DNA of 64,000 bases from Orientallactaga sibirica (lineage: Eukaryota; Chordata; Mammalia; Rodentia; Dipodidae), in assembly GCA_036365145.1 (NCBI GenBank), contig JAEOAD010000040.1, positions 14,979,501 to 15,043,500 on the forward strand. The letters are read 5' to 3'. The notes beneath the pieces were generated by a model. The model searched no databases and was not told where the DNA came from. It saw nothing but the letters and a program-made list of their open reading frames with translations. The translations under genes and the position numbers were made by a program. This document shows positions 20,646-30,558 of this stretch, one piece after another. Each line of letters starts with the position of its first letter. The stretch's first letter is position 1.

Positions 20646-21300
20646 AAATTTTGTTCTTATTAACTTCCCTTGGACCATCTCTTGCTGGTCCCCTTTCTCC
20701 CCTCAGAAAGGTGTTTTGAAAAAAACAAAACCATCGACTAACAAGCAACGTGAGGTCCATCTTTATTTTTTGTCCCTTAAAGGGAACCCTCTCCACCACA
20801 TAAACTTATGCAACCGAGAGAAGGGTATACCTTCAGATACCGCGTGCTTAGATTGTGATATAACGTTCATCAGAAAGACAGGAAAACTGGGGTATTGGGG
20901 ATCTGGTGACGGTACCCTACTTTGACGCACTACAGTAAGGTTGAGTTTGCTCCCCTGAGCAGTTGACTCACTCAACAGCTGCCACACTGTCGTTTCCAGG
21001 CCAGGCCCTGGGAGGCAGATGTTAACAATATGAAGAGACCGTCTGCTCCTGCTGGGTCTATGGTCCAGGAGGGGACCGGGCAATAAACAGACTTCATTAC
21101 AGTGGCGTGCAGGGAGCTTTGTACAATGTGCATTATCGTTCCTGAGAGAGACAAGGTCTGCCAACCCAGCTTCGTGGAAGGGTCAGGGGGTCAGAGAAGG
21201 CTTCCTGGAAACCAGACTATGACGTCAAGGATGAGGAAAACCAGCTAGCCAACCCAAGGCTGTGGTTGGGGGAGGAAGAATTTGATCAGGGAAGCGAATT
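20646..21300. other. Repeat-poor stretch with an ancient repeat scrap
   Basis: 20985-21095 has the flavour of an old mammalian repeat (CCAGGCCCTGGGAGGCAGAT, then GGTCCAGGAGGGGACCGG). The rest is unique. ORFs of 105 and 133 codons overlap on opposite strands and lack domains. Confidence 0.4.
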
Positions 21301-21305
21301 AACTA

Positions 21306-21308
<3 letters not shown>

Positions 21309-21336
<28 letters not shown>

Positions 21337-21480
21337 GGTTTTTCAAGGTAGGGTCTCACTCTAGTCCAGGCTGACCTGGAATTCACTATGTAGTCTCAGG
21401 CTGGCCTTGAACTCACGGTGATCCTCCTACCTCTGTCTCCCAAGTGCTGGGATTAAAGGCGTGTGCCACCACGCTTGGCC
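21309..21480 (-). mobile_element. B1 SINE, first of three
   Basis: Reverse full-length copy with a T run of about 28 nt, preceded by the target motif AACTAGAGAG at 21301-21310. Confidence 0.93.
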
Positions 21481-21484
21481 GATG

Positions 21485-21602
21485 TTGTATTTTTGAGGTA
21501 GGGTCTCACTCTAGCCCAGGCTGACCTGTAATTCACTACGTTGTCTCAGGCTGGTGTTGAACACTAGTTGCTCCTCCTAACTCTACCTCACCATGCCTGG
21601 CC
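21485..21602 (-). mobile_element. B1 SINE, second of three, degraded
   Basis: Reverse B1 lacking the usual GCTGGGATTAAAG segment; it reads CTACCTCACCATGCCTGGCC at the end. Its tail (TGTATTTTTGAGG) is short. Confidence 0.85.
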
Positions 21603-21614
21603 TGAACTAGAGAT

Positions 21615-21762
21615 TTTTTTTTTTTTCGAGGTAAGGTCTCACTCTAGTTCAGGCTGATCTGGAATTCACTCTGTATTCTCAGGGTGGCCTCGAACTCATG
21701 GCGATCCTCCTACCTCTGCCTCCCGAGTGCTGGGATTAAAGACGTGGGCCACCACGCCCGGC
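21615..21762 (-). mobile_element. B1 SINE, third of three
   Basis: Reverse copy flanked by exact TSDs TGAACTAGAGATTTTT at 21603-21618 and 21763-21778. It shares the target motif used by the first copy. Confidence 0.95.
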
Positions 21763-21934
21763 TGAACTAGAGATTTTTAAGGCAGAGGAACTGTAGAGAG
21801 AATGGTGTGTTTTGGGAACTGGGATAAAATATGACCAGACTCTTCTAATGTGAGATGGAGGAAAAGTTGCAAAAACAGGGTGAAGGCAGGGGCCAGATCT
21901 CCTAAGTCCACATGTTGGATTTCAAAAGAGACAA

Positions 21935-22100
21935 GTTCAAGCCAGGCATGGTGGCGCACGCCTTTCCCAGAACTCGGGAGGCAGAGGTAGGAGGAGCGCT
22001 GTGAATTCAAGGCCACCCTGAGAATACATAGTGAATTCCAGGTCAGCCTGGGCTAGAATGAGACCCTACCTTGAAAAACGACGAAGCAAAACAAATAAAA
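21935..22100 (+). mobile_element. B1 SINE
   Basis: Forward copy with a small deletion in the early part (CGCCTTTCCCAGAACTCGG) and an AAACAAATAAAAACC tail. Confidence 0.9.
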
Positions 22101-22167
22101 ACCAAGAGACAAGCCCTCATTTCAAGAGAAATGAGAGCTGCTGAGCCAGCCTGAAAACATGGATTTT

Positions 22168-22276
22168 CCTCTTCCTTCCCCTCCTCCCCTCTTCCTCTTC
22201 CTCCTCCTCCTCTTCCTCTTTCTTCTTCTCCCCTTCCTGCTCTCCGCCTCCCACTTCTTCCTCCTCATCCTTCTTC

Positions 22277-22280
<4 letters not shown>
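22168..22280. repeat. Pyrimidine-rich (CTT/CCT)n tract
   Basis: Irregular CTTCCTC-type repeats, nearly free of purines, leading directly into (GT)n. Confidence 0.9.
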
Positions 22281-22316
<36 letters not shown>

Positions 22317-22580
22317 GTGTGTTTGGGTGTATGTGGAGGCAGGAGGTTGACTCTGGGTGTCTGCCTTGATCACTCTCCACTTCATTTGCTGAGTCAGGGT
22401 TTCTCAGTTAAGCCCACAGCTTGCTGATTCAGCGAGTCTAGACGCCAGCTTGCCTCAGGAATCCGCTGTCTCGGTCTCCTGAGCACTGGGATTATGGGCG
22501 GGCCACCAGGTCCATATCTGGGGGCTGTGGGTCTCAACTCAGGTCGGCATGCTTGCGTGGCAAGTGTTTTATCCACTGAG
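22279..22580 (-). mobile_element. B4-type SINE
   Basis: Reverse B4: (GT)n at 22280-22314, then GTATGTGGAGGCAGGAGGTT, a B1-like middle and GGTCTCAACTCAGGTCGGCA (box B complement). Its head is replaced after about 22580 by the head of the tRNA-derived SINE. Confidence 0.65.
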
Positions 22581-22634
22581 TCCTTAGGCTTTGCAGGAAA
22601 ACGCCTTAACCACTGAGCCATCTCTCCAGCCCTT
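22581..22634 (-). mobile_element. tRNA-derived SINE head fragment
   Basis: CCTTAGGCTTTGCAGG to ATCTCTCCAGCCC, fused to the preceding B4 at homologous sequence. Confidence 0.85.
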
Positions 22635-22899
22635 GTGCTGATATTTTATCCTAGGTTCCTTACACACATCTCAGTTCAACAATTCTGCTTCCAGTGGCCA
22701 AGTTGTTCTTGTTCAAATAGATTTAATTAAAAAAAAATCAAAGACAATAGATCTTCACCAAGCAAATCAAATCAAACGGAATCGCTCATGAAAACAGGTG
22801 GGATGGGAAAGAACTCATTTTTGCACAGTTTCTCGTTTAATCCAGTAAACGCTGACACAGGACTTTCCCGTCACCGGTTTAAGGACTTTGCAACTGTGG

Positions 22900-23295
22900 A
22901 TTTTCTAGCAATGTGATGTGGTGGATACAACTGCCATTTTTCTTTTACAGAAAAATAGAATGAAGAGAGGTGAAGTCACTTGCTAGTAAGAGTCAGGGTT
23001 GTGGGCTGGAGAGATGGCTTAGAGGTGAAGGCACTTGTCTGTAAAGCCAAAGGATCCAGGTTCAATTCCCTGGGACTCACGTAAGCCAGATACACAAGGT
23101 GGCACACGCATCTAGAGTATGTTTGCTGCGACTGAAGGCCCTGGTGTACCCATTCTCTCTTTTGCACTCTCTCTCTCTCTACCTTTTTCTCAATTAACTA
23201 AATAAAAACAAGCAAATATTAAAAAAAAAGAATCAGGGTTGGTTTCTAAATCCAGATATCCAGATAGGCAAACTCTAGGATCTATCTTTAAAACC
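22900..23295 (-). mobile_element. MIR split by a SINE
   Basis: Reverse MIR: left part TTTTACAGAAAAATAGAATG and GAAGTCACTTGCTAGTAAG; right part TTTCTAAATCCAGATATC after the SINE. The parts rejoin at the TSD. Confidence 0.6.
23002..23228 (+). mobile_element. tRNA-derived SINE
   Basis: Forward copy in the MIR, flanked by AGAGTCAGGGTTG (22989-23001) and AGAATCAGGGTTG (23229-23241), a 13-bp TSD with one mismatch. Confidence 0.94.
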
Positions 23296-23305
23296 CAGGC
23301 TCTTG

Positions 23306-23517
23306 GGCTGGAGAGATGGCTTAGTGGTTAAGGCACTTGCCCTCAAAGCCTAAGGACCCAGGTTCAATTCCCTAGTCCACACATGAAATCAGATGCACCA
23401 AGTGGCACATAAAGCTGGAGTTCATTTGTAGTGGTTAGAGGCCCTGTCACACCCATTCTATATGTCTGTCTCTCTGCTTGTACATAAATAAAATATATAT
23501 ATGTATTTTTTTTTAAT
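23306..23517 (+). mobile_element. tRNA-derived SINE
   Basis: Forward copy with exact 11-bp TSD CCAGGCTCTTG at 23295-23305 and 23518-23528. The tail is (AT)n-rich followed by T9. Confidence 0.94.
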
Positions 23518-23528
23518 CCAGGCTCTTG

Positions 23529-24260
23529 TTTCCTTGTTGAGATTATTTGAGGTCTTAGGAAATGTCACACAAAGATGCCCAGTCAGTTCAGGTTTCATGG
23601 TATTTTTGCCTACCCCATGTCCCACGCATTTACGCAAGAGCAGATTTTCAAAGCCTTCCTACATACTGTGTGTCACGGAGCAGGAGGCCCACGTCCATAT
23701 CTGATGTGGGTCTTTTGACCCCCCCCCCCAACAACCTCTACATATGCTCTGCTGGAGGGTGGTGAGGTGTCACAGGCCATTGTGAATCAAACTCCCTCCC
23801 CACCACTGGCTTCTCCTTTTGGTAGGTGGATGGTGAAGAGCTAGGTATCTGGACCATCTTACTGGAACAGGGTCAGTCTTGCATCACTCCACCATTTATA
23901 GTGCTCAGGCGCAATAGACACCAAGATGCCTTAGAACAAAAGCAACATTGAGTGAGTCTCATCACAAACACACACACACACACAGAGTCAGAGAAAGAGA
24001 GATAGAGAGAGAGAGCTCACAGCTGAGCCAGGACCCCCACGAACAAACATTTGCCCAGAGGCCCAGAGGGCACTGTTGGGCTTAAAGGTCAGGGCTGAGA
24101 ATCCAAGGAGAAATGGCTTTAGCAGAGTTGAGATTGCAACTGACCCTATAAATAATTATGACATCGAAAAACAAGAAGAGGGGAGGCAATGTGGTGAAGT
24201 GCTTTTGAATAGCAGTTTATGGATGGACAAAGTGCTTTAAAGAAAAAGCCAATAAATTTT
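23529..24260. other. Repeat-poor stretch
   Basis: Unique except for a C10 run at 23720-23729, (CA)n at 23967-23984 and (GA)n near 23993-24015. No gene structure seen. Confidence 0.5.
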
Positions 24261-24261
24261 A

Positions 24262-24480
24262 CTGTGTATTTTTGAGGTTTACAGCGCCATGTTATGGGAC
24301 ACATAGATAATGAAACTGTTGGGCTAATCAAGCAGATGAACATGTCTCTCATCTCACATGGTTACTTTGTGACAAAAGCGGCTACGAGCTATTTAACAAA
24401 AGTCCCTAACACCATACCATTTTATGAACGTTGCTCCCTGTGTGGAATAATTAGCTTTCTAAACTTGTTCGCCCTACATA
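24262..24480. mobile_element. Ancient L1 3'-region fragment
   Basis: Follows the order of old mammalian L1 3' regions: TTTTTGAGGTTTACAGCGCC, then CTAATCAAGCAGATGAACA and CTCATCTCACATGGTTACTT. No coding content. Confidence 0.5.
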
Positions 24481-24726
24481 TTTGCTATTTTGTGCTAGGC
24501 CAAATTGGGTAGGATATTTTCATCCAATTCCTTTTCCTCTAGTTAGAGCAAGACATAAATAATGTTTCTTGCTTCACAAAAAACCTAAATGACACCAGTT
24601 ATGAAGCAATAAATAAATAAAGAAATAAAATTATCTAAATCATGAAGTAGATATTTTTCTAGTTCCTTTAGCTGACCTTTTTTTTTTTTAAAAAAATGTA
24701 AAATATAATGATTAAAATTTTCCTTT

Positions 24727-25040
24727 GGGCTAGAGAGATGGCTCAGTGTGCAAGCGTGAAGGTCTGAGGGAGCCTGAGACAGCTTGAGTTCAATCCCCCA
24801 GTACTCATGTAAACAGCCGGGTGTGGGCTTGCAGGTCTGTAGCCCCAGGCCTGGGGAAGCAGAGACTGGGAAGCCCTCCAGTCAGTGACCGACTGTCTCA
24901 AGGAAAATACAAGATGATGATGAGTGGAAGACACCTGATGATATTCTCCAGCCTCCACATGTGTGCACACAGGGAGCACACATTTGCACACACATGCATA
25001 CACCACATACCACACACAACACATGCCAAAAAAAAAAAAA
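24727..25040 (+). mobile_element. B4-type SINE
   Basis: tRNA-like head (GGGCTAGAGAGATGGCTCAG), B1-like middle (CCAGGCCTGGGGAAGCAGAG), then the TCCAGCCTCCACATGTGTGC 3' block, CA-rich end and poly-A at 25027-25043. Confidence 0.75.
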
Positions 25041-25117
25041 AAACCAACTCCCCCCTAAAAATAATCAGCTTTCTTTAACCTATTCTTACTTTCCTCTGGT
25101 TTTCCAGCTTTCAAAAG

Positions 25118-25510
25118 AAACTCCCATTTTTGGTTAGAGAAGCTTCTCTTTTCAGATGGTGGTGACCTTGGGATGACTCAGAAGGTACCATAGTGCTGAG
25201 AAGAAGTGACAGAGGAGTGCTCAGCACTGAAACATCTCTATCACACCTTCCAAGGCTCAAGGTCCATTGCAGAAGAGGTGGTGGAAAGAATGTAAGAGAC
25301 AAAGGAAGGGTAGGACTCCTTACAACGTGCACCTCCAGACACAAAGTGGCCTGGATATCCATGACCTCACAGTGCCTGACACTACCTACACAAGACCATC
25401 ATAACAGGAGGAAAAGATGATGACATCAAAATTAAAAGAGAGACTGATTGAGAGATGGATGGGATATGATGGAGAGTGGAGTTTCAAAGGAGAAAGTCGG
25501 GGGAGAGAGG
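25118..25510 (+). mobile_element. LINE-1 3' end, copy 4
   Basis: Starts TTTTTGGTTAGAGAAGCTTC and ends in the GGATATGATGGAGAGTGG block, followed by an (AAT)n-type terminus instead of the usual ATAAAAA end. The shortest 5' extent of the forward copies. Confidence 0.66.
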
Positions 25511-26631
25511 GAATAATAATAATAAAAAAGAACTCCTACTTGTTTCTTTATAACATTCCCTCTTACCTCAAAAAAGGCCAAACGACAGGGTCTAAATTGT
25601 TAGGTTTAATCAGTTCCTAAAAGACACACGAAATCTCTGAATAAAACAAAAAGTTTAATACAAAGAGTGTTTATTTCAACTATTGTTTCCTTGTGGCCAG
25701 AACCTAACAGGTTGCAGATCCTCCCAGATGTGGATTTTTCCAAGTGACCACCTGGACAATGGACATTTAAACCTCTTTGGTTTTGGGGAAAGGAGAGTTC
25801 TGGAACATTCATCGGGCATCTGGAAAGAGCAGGGCTTGCTTGCGCGGCATGTTGAAGTTTCATTCGAGAAGAGACCAGAGAATCATAACCAACCCTCACG
25901 ATTTCCAGGTGTGGAACCAGGTGTCCGTGCAAGTTTCCCCCAGATTCACGCCGAGTGTCGGAGCGGCTGGTCCCACTGCCCAAGAACACACAAGGAGAAG
26001 GTTCTGGGGCAGCGGTCATCTGCCACGCGTGAGAGGCCCGCACTTGGGTCCCTCTTGACATCTACCTCATGCTTAGAAGCCAGCTCCCAAGAGAGAAGTA
26101 AACTGAGATGTCCCAAGAGAGAAGGGATTCGAGAGACAGAACTTCCGTCCCACTCCAACACCCGAAGCAGTGCTTTAAGACTCAGAAACGCTTAGCTTTG
26201 TTTCCAGGTGCTGAAATCTACACACTCCCATGCGTATCCATGGTCATATCACCTTCACAATAATTTCTATTGCCGATGACATTCCCTTAAGCAGCTTCTA
26301 ACTTAATTCACCGTTCTCTTACTATTGGAAACGGAGCCCTTTCTGTGTAACATACAATAACGTGTAAGTAGTAATTTTCGTGAGCATAATTATCCTCAAA
26401 GCCTTTGGTGATGTCTCCTGTTTTTCTGCGTGCCCCTGTTTAATGAGATTTACACAAATCATTGATGTAGATTCCTGCTCCTCTTTCATGGCTGGGATAG
26501 GATCTTTGGTTGGCTCAGTTTTCTCCTGGTCTGTCTGCCCGCTTGCATGTTCATATAAAAAAGTAGGACACTCAAGTACTGTGGGAAACCCTGAGTCAGT
26601 GATTTCATGTGCCTTGATCTTCACTGTAGGG
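25511..26631. other. Repeat-poor block with a candidate minus-strand exon
   Basis: About 1.1 kb without a recognised repeat, with more CpG than its neighbours (for example CACGCCGAGTGTCGGAGCGG). ORFs of 170 codons (+) and 151 codons (-) overlap one another and have no recognised domain, so neither is called. The minus strand has an AATAAA with a T-rich downstream element. Confidence 0.35.
25640..25675 (-). promoter_or_regulatory. Candidate polyadenylation signal
   Basis: AATAAA on the minus strand (plus TTTATT at 25670-25675), followed within about 35 nt by a T-rich stretch (TTTTTGTTTTATT). Such hexamers occur by chance, so confidence is low. Confidence 0.2.
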
Positions 26632-26987
26632 TGACCTTGACTATTGTCCCCTTGACTGGTTTTGTAATCAACCAAGACACACACTGCTGGGTATGTCTTT
26701 GTAGGCCATTCCAGAGAGGTGTAACTGAGGAGGGAAGAGTCACTCCATATGTAAGCTCTTCCCTTCTATGGGCTGCGATCCTGAACTGAGGACAAATGGG
26801 AAAAGGAGAAAGCTAGAGGAACATTGGCATTCCCGGGTCAGCTCCACAAGACCCAGCTGTCCCTGCTGTCATGCCTCTCTAACACGATGGACTGCATCCT
26901 TCTGATTGGGAGCCACTATAAACACTTCCCCCTTAAATCACCTCTGTCAGATATTTGGTCACTGCGATGAGAAAATCAACTAATACA
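26632..26987 (+). mobile_element. MaLR-type 5' LTR
   Basis: Starts TGACC and ends TAATACA. Contains GTAACTGAGGAGGGAAGAGTC, a weak TATAAACAC region and a terminal GGTCACTGCGATGAGAAAAT block typical of ERVL-MaLR LTRs. It is followed directly by internal sequence, so it is the 5' LTR of a provirus. Confidence 0.72.
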
Positions 26988-27325
26988 AAAACTTGGTACT
27001 GAGAAGTGAGGCTGTTGCTGTGACTACCTAACCATGGGGTGTGACAGCCCTTGTGACTGGCTTGCAAGAGTAATTTGGAAAGATTCAGAATGGTGGGCTA
27101 GAAAAGTCCTAGAGTGCTATAAGGAGAGCTTAACAGATCATTCCAGGAGGAGGTTGTAAAAGGCTATAATGCTGATAGAGATGGGAACAGTGACACTCTA
27201 GCCACGAAGATTCAAATGAGAATGAAGACACTATCAGGAATTGGATGACAGGCCATTCATGTTACATTCTGACAAAGGATCTGGCTGCCTTCTGCCCGTG
27301 TCCTGAAAATGAATTAAAAAGTAGT

Positions 27326-27570
27326 AGAGTGGGGGGCTGGAGAGATGGCTTAGCAGTTAAGGCGCTTGCCTGCGAAGCCTAAGGACACATGTTTGATCTC
27401 TCTCTCCAGATCCCACGTAAGCTAGATGCGCCAGACACTCAAAGGTGAGCCAAGCACAAGGTCGCACATGCCCATTAGGTGGCACAAGCATCTGGGAGTT
27501 TGATTGCAGCAGCTGAGGCATGCCAAAGCTCTTCTCCCTCTCCCTCTCTTGCTTTCTCGAAAATAATAAT
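27326..27570 (+). mobile_element. tRNA-derived SINE, type C
   Basis: Forward copy in the MaLR with GGTCGCACATGCCCATTAGG in the type C segment. TSD AAAAAGTAGT lies at 27316-27325 and 27571-27580. Confidence 0.93.
27472..27483 (+). promoter_or_regulatory. CTCF-like core (type C SINE)
   Basis: CCATTAGGTGGC against the consensus core CCASYAGRKGGC; one mismatch at the fourth position. Binding is not shown. Confidence 0.3.
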
Positions 27571-27946
27571 AAAAAGTAGTCGACTAGTTTATTTGGCAGA
27601 AGAAATTTCATGGCAGCATAAGATAGCATCTAGGCTGTGACATAGACACTGCTCACAGGTCCTTTCTAGGTTTACAGCACGAGAGAGACAGCAGCAAGCA
27701 GAGCAGAAAGATGTGAGTGATGTGCAGGGTGGCAAGGAAAGGAGCTTGAGCTCACTTAAAATGAACAAGGAGACTGCAGAAAACGAGATCTGTACAATCA
27801 GTCCTGTGCACTGGAGCAGTGGGGAAGAGAGGTACCACGAGGGCAAGAAATCATCCAGTACAGGTTCCATCTTGTAAAAACACACATTTAGAGCTGGAGA
27901 GATGGCTTAGTGGTTAAGGTGCCTGCCTCCTAAGCTTAAGAATGCT

Positions 27947-27993
27947 GGTTCCAATCTCCAGAGGTTCCAATCTCCAGAGGTTCCAATCTCCAG
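27947..27993 (+). repeat. 16-bp tandem triplication in a SINE
   Basis: GGTTCCAATCTCCAGA repeats at 27947, 27963 and 27979 (last base missing). The unit is the box B region of the type B SINE. Confidence 0.97.
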
Positions 27994-28044
27994 GTCCCAC
28001 GTTTAGCCAGATGCAGTGACGCAAGGGTGCAATGCTGCACTTGA

Positions 28045-28058
28045 CCACAAGGGGGCGC
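28045..28058 (+). promoter_or_regulatory. CTCF-like core (type B SINE)
   Basis: CCACAAGGGGGCGC; it differs from the common CCACCAGGGGGCGC core only at the fifth base. Binding is inference. Confidence 0.4.
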
Positions 28059-28711
28059 ACACATCTGGATTTCGTTCTCAGCAGCTGAGAGGCTGCTGGC
28101 ATGCCCACCTCTATGTTTCTTGCTCGAAAACAATGTCCAGGAAAGTGTTCGCTCAGGCTCAGCCACCAAAGTGTGTAGAGGCCATTATGGCTATGGCACC
28201 AGGGGCCTGATTACATCTTGAGCTGCAGAACATGGCAGCATCTTCTATATGGTGCTGGTTTTGCATGGATGCAGCATGCAAGAGGTACGAGGTCATGGTG
28301 GCTTTCATCGAGGTTTCCTAAAGCTGCCGAGGCTGGGTCATGTGTGCCAGGGTCAGTCTCCCTGCAAGGTATTCAAGAGAGGCCACTGCATACACCGAGA
28401 GAGGTGAAGACTGAATTACAATGGAGACCCCAGAATGCTGGCGATGCCAGGGCTGTGGGACATGCACTGAGGAAAGTCCTGGAGTGGAGCCAGCCCAAGA
28501 GAGGCTCCATGTGCTGTAGACAGGGAAACTGGAAGAACATGGCTACCCAAGCCTGACGGAGCCTGGATGATGCGACCAAGAGCCTCGATGGCAGATATAG
28601 AGCTACCGGATTTGGTCTTTTCCCTGGTGGGTGAGGGCTGATACTTCCTTGCTATGCCCCTACGCCTCCATTTTAGAATGAGAATATTTATTCTACTGCC
28701 ATATTTTTGCA

Positions 28712-28899
28712 TTTAGAAATGTTTTTATGAGAGAGAGAGAGAGCGAGCGAGCGAGCATGGGTGCACCACAGCCTCTTACTCCTGCAAACGAACTCCAGAT
28801 GCATGTGCCATTTTGTGCATCCGGCTTACATAGGTGCCAGGGAATTGAAACTGGGCCAGTAGACAAGTTTCTTTAACCACTGAGTGATCTCTGCAGCCC
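28712..28899 (-). mobile_element. tRNA-derived SINE
   Basis: Reverse copy with a GAGAGCGAGCGAGCGAGC run and a diverged head (TGATCTCTGCAGCCC). Confidence 0.88.
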
Positions 28900-28905
28900 A
28901 ATTCT

Positions 28906-28942
<37 letters not shown>

Positions 28943-29146
28943 AATAGTGAGAGAGAGAAAGAGAATTGGTGCTCCAGGGCCTCAGCCACTACAATTGAAC
29001 TCCAGATGCTTGTGCCACCTAGTGCACATGTGCAACCTTGTGTTTGCATCACCTTGTGTGTCTGGCTTACATGGGGCCTGGAGAGTCAAATATGGGTCCT
29101 TAGGTTTCACAGGCAAGCACCTTAACTGCTAATCCATCTCTCCAAA
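28900..29146 (-). mobile_element. tRNA-derived SINE, type C
   Basis: Reverse copy with (GA)n at 28911-28941. The type C segment is reversed (TGCACATGTGCAACCTTGTG). It follows the previous SINE without a gap. Confidence 0.9.
29014..29025 (-). promoter_or_regulatory. CTCF-like core (type C SINE)
   Basis: Minus strand reads GCACTAGGTGGC, one mismatch to CCASYAGRKGGC at the first base. Confidence 0.28.
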
Positions 29147-29159
29147 CGTGTGCCATTCT

Positions 29160-29199
29160 TTTTAAAAAATTATTTAATTAATTTATTTATTTGAGAGAC

Positions 29200-29247
<48 letters not shown>

Positions 29248-29400
29248 GGCACATCAGGGCCACCAGCCCTTGCAAATGAACTGCAGAAGCATGTGCCACC
29301 TTGTGCATCTGGCTTAGGTGGGTCCTGGGGAATTGAGCCTTGAACCGGGGTCCTTAGGCTTCACAAGCAAGTGCTTAACTGCTAAGCCATCTGTCCAGCC
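29160..29400 (-). mobile_element. tRNA-derived SINE, type A
   Basis: Reverse copy with (GA)n at 29210-29244 and an insertion giving GAATTGAGCCTTGAACCGGG. The head ends CATCTGTCCAGCC. Confidence 0.92.
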
Positions 29401-29444
29401 TGCCATTCTTTATTAGAAGTATGTTAACTTGATTTTTGATTCTT

Positions 29445-29608
29445 TTTTTTTTTTTTTTTTTGGTTTTTCGAGGTAGGGTCTCACTCTAGCTCAGGCTGAC
29501 CTAGAATTCACTCTGTAGTCTCAGGGTGGCCTCGAACTCACGGTGATCCTCCTACCTCTGCCTCCCAAGTGCTGGGATTAAAGGCATGCGCCACCATGCC
29601 CGGCTTTA
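29445..29608 (-). mobile_element. B1 SINE, young-looking
   Basis: Reverse copy with exact 13-bp TSD ATTTTTGATTCTT at 29432-29444 and 29609-29621. CpG retained at GGCATGCGCCACC. Confidence 0.95.
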
Positions 29609-29815
29609 ATTTTTGATTCTTATAGTAGCTCACAGTAATGAGTTTATCTTGAGACTTTAGACTTTTGAAGAGCGTTGAAACTGCTGAGACTATAGGTCCT
29701 TTTGAATTAGAACGAGTGTATCTCGTGTGTTGAGGAGGTTATGAGCCTTTCAGGATCAGTGGTGGCATCTATGTTTTAAAGAGATGTGTCCAGGTGGTGT
29801 GTTGACGGAGGGTTG

Positions 29816-29945
29816 TTTTGTGATGACTAATCTCCACTGTCAAATTGGCTGGGTTTAGAGTAACCGAGGAGGCACACTGGGTCACCTTTTGGAGGGCTTT
29901 TCCGGAGAAGTTTAACTGAGGAGGGAAGACCCACGCTGAATGTGG
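29816..29945 (+). mobile_element. MaLR 3' LTR, truncated
   Basis: About 130 bp matching the start of the 5' LTR at lower identity (CACACTGGGTCACCTTTTGG, then AACTGAGGAGGGAAGACCCA). It ends abruptly at the next SINE; the rest of the LTR is absent. Confidence 0.6.
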
Positions 29946-29946
29946 T

Positions 29947-30108
29947 GGCGAGAGAGAGAATGGGTGTGCCAGGGCCTTCAGTAGCTACAAGCAAACTCCA
30001 GATGCATGAGCCACTGAGCATATGGATTTACATGAGTACTGGGGAATCAAACCAGGTCATTAGGCTTTGCAGGCAAGCACCTTAATCGCTGAGCCATCTC
30101 TCCAGCCC
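29947..30108 (-). mobile_element. tRNA-derived SINE, tail-less
   Basis: Reverse copy joined to the LTR at a GAGAGAGAGAATGG run. The head ends CATCTCTCCAGCCC. The AT-rich tail is missing, so the junction is probably a deletion. Confidence 0.88.
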
Positions 30109-30427
30109 TCCTTTTTCCTTTTTTTTTTTTTTTATTGGATGTGGGTGCCTATGTAGTAGCCCATGGGATGCTACAACATACACTCAAAGCCAGGCCTTTT
30201 CTCTTACTCTCTGGAAATGCTCTCACGACATAATCAGAGGAATGCCTCACTAATTCTCAGTCAAGCAGACAACTAAAATGAACTATCATAGGTGATTTGG
30301 GGCAGAAATTACAGATTTGTTATAGGTTTAATCCCAGTGAGAGCTGACTTGGATAAATGCCCAGGCCATGAGACCTGCTGTTTCTTTGGTATTGAATTTC
30401 CAAAGGATTTTCCTACTTCACTTCTGA
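30109..30427. other. Repeat-poor stretch
   Basis: Starts with a T18 run. No repeat family or gene is recognised in the rest. Confidence 0.45.
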
Positions 30428-30442
30428 TGTACCTGTATTTTC

Positions 30443-30516
30443 CTTTTTTTTTTTAAAAATATTTTATTTTTATTTATTTATTCATTTGAGAGAGAGAGAG
30501 ATACAGAAATAGGCAG

Positions 30517-30558
<42 letters not shown>

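Larger units (their letters stand above)
27892..28128 (+). mobile_element. tRNA-derived SINE, type B
   Basis: Forward copy with the type B segment (GACGCAAGGGTGCAATGCTG). The CT tract is short and the tail ends GCTCGAAAACAATG. The box B region is a 16-bp triplication. Confidence 0.93.
26988..29815 (+). mobile_element. MaLR provirus internal region, non-coding
   Basis: Begins ACTTGGTACTGAGAAGTGAG as MaLR internal regions do, and carries TAATGCTGATAGAGATGGGA. Its 3' part (TTTAGACTTTTGAAGAGCG, then GGTCCTTTTGAATTAGAACG) resembles the end of MaLR internal sequence. Stops occur throughout; no gag, pol or env is detectable. Five SINEs and one B1 have inserted into it. Confidence 0.55.

Noticed and set aside
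25683..26195. 170-codon (+) and 151-codon (-) overlapping ORFs
   Set aside because: Both strands are open over the same DNA, as expected from base composition. Neither protein contains a motif I can name.
26632..29945. Search for retroviral gag, pol or env in the MaLR provirus
   Set aside because: No conserved protease, reverse transcriptase or envelope motif appears in any frame; MaLR internal regions are normally non-coding.
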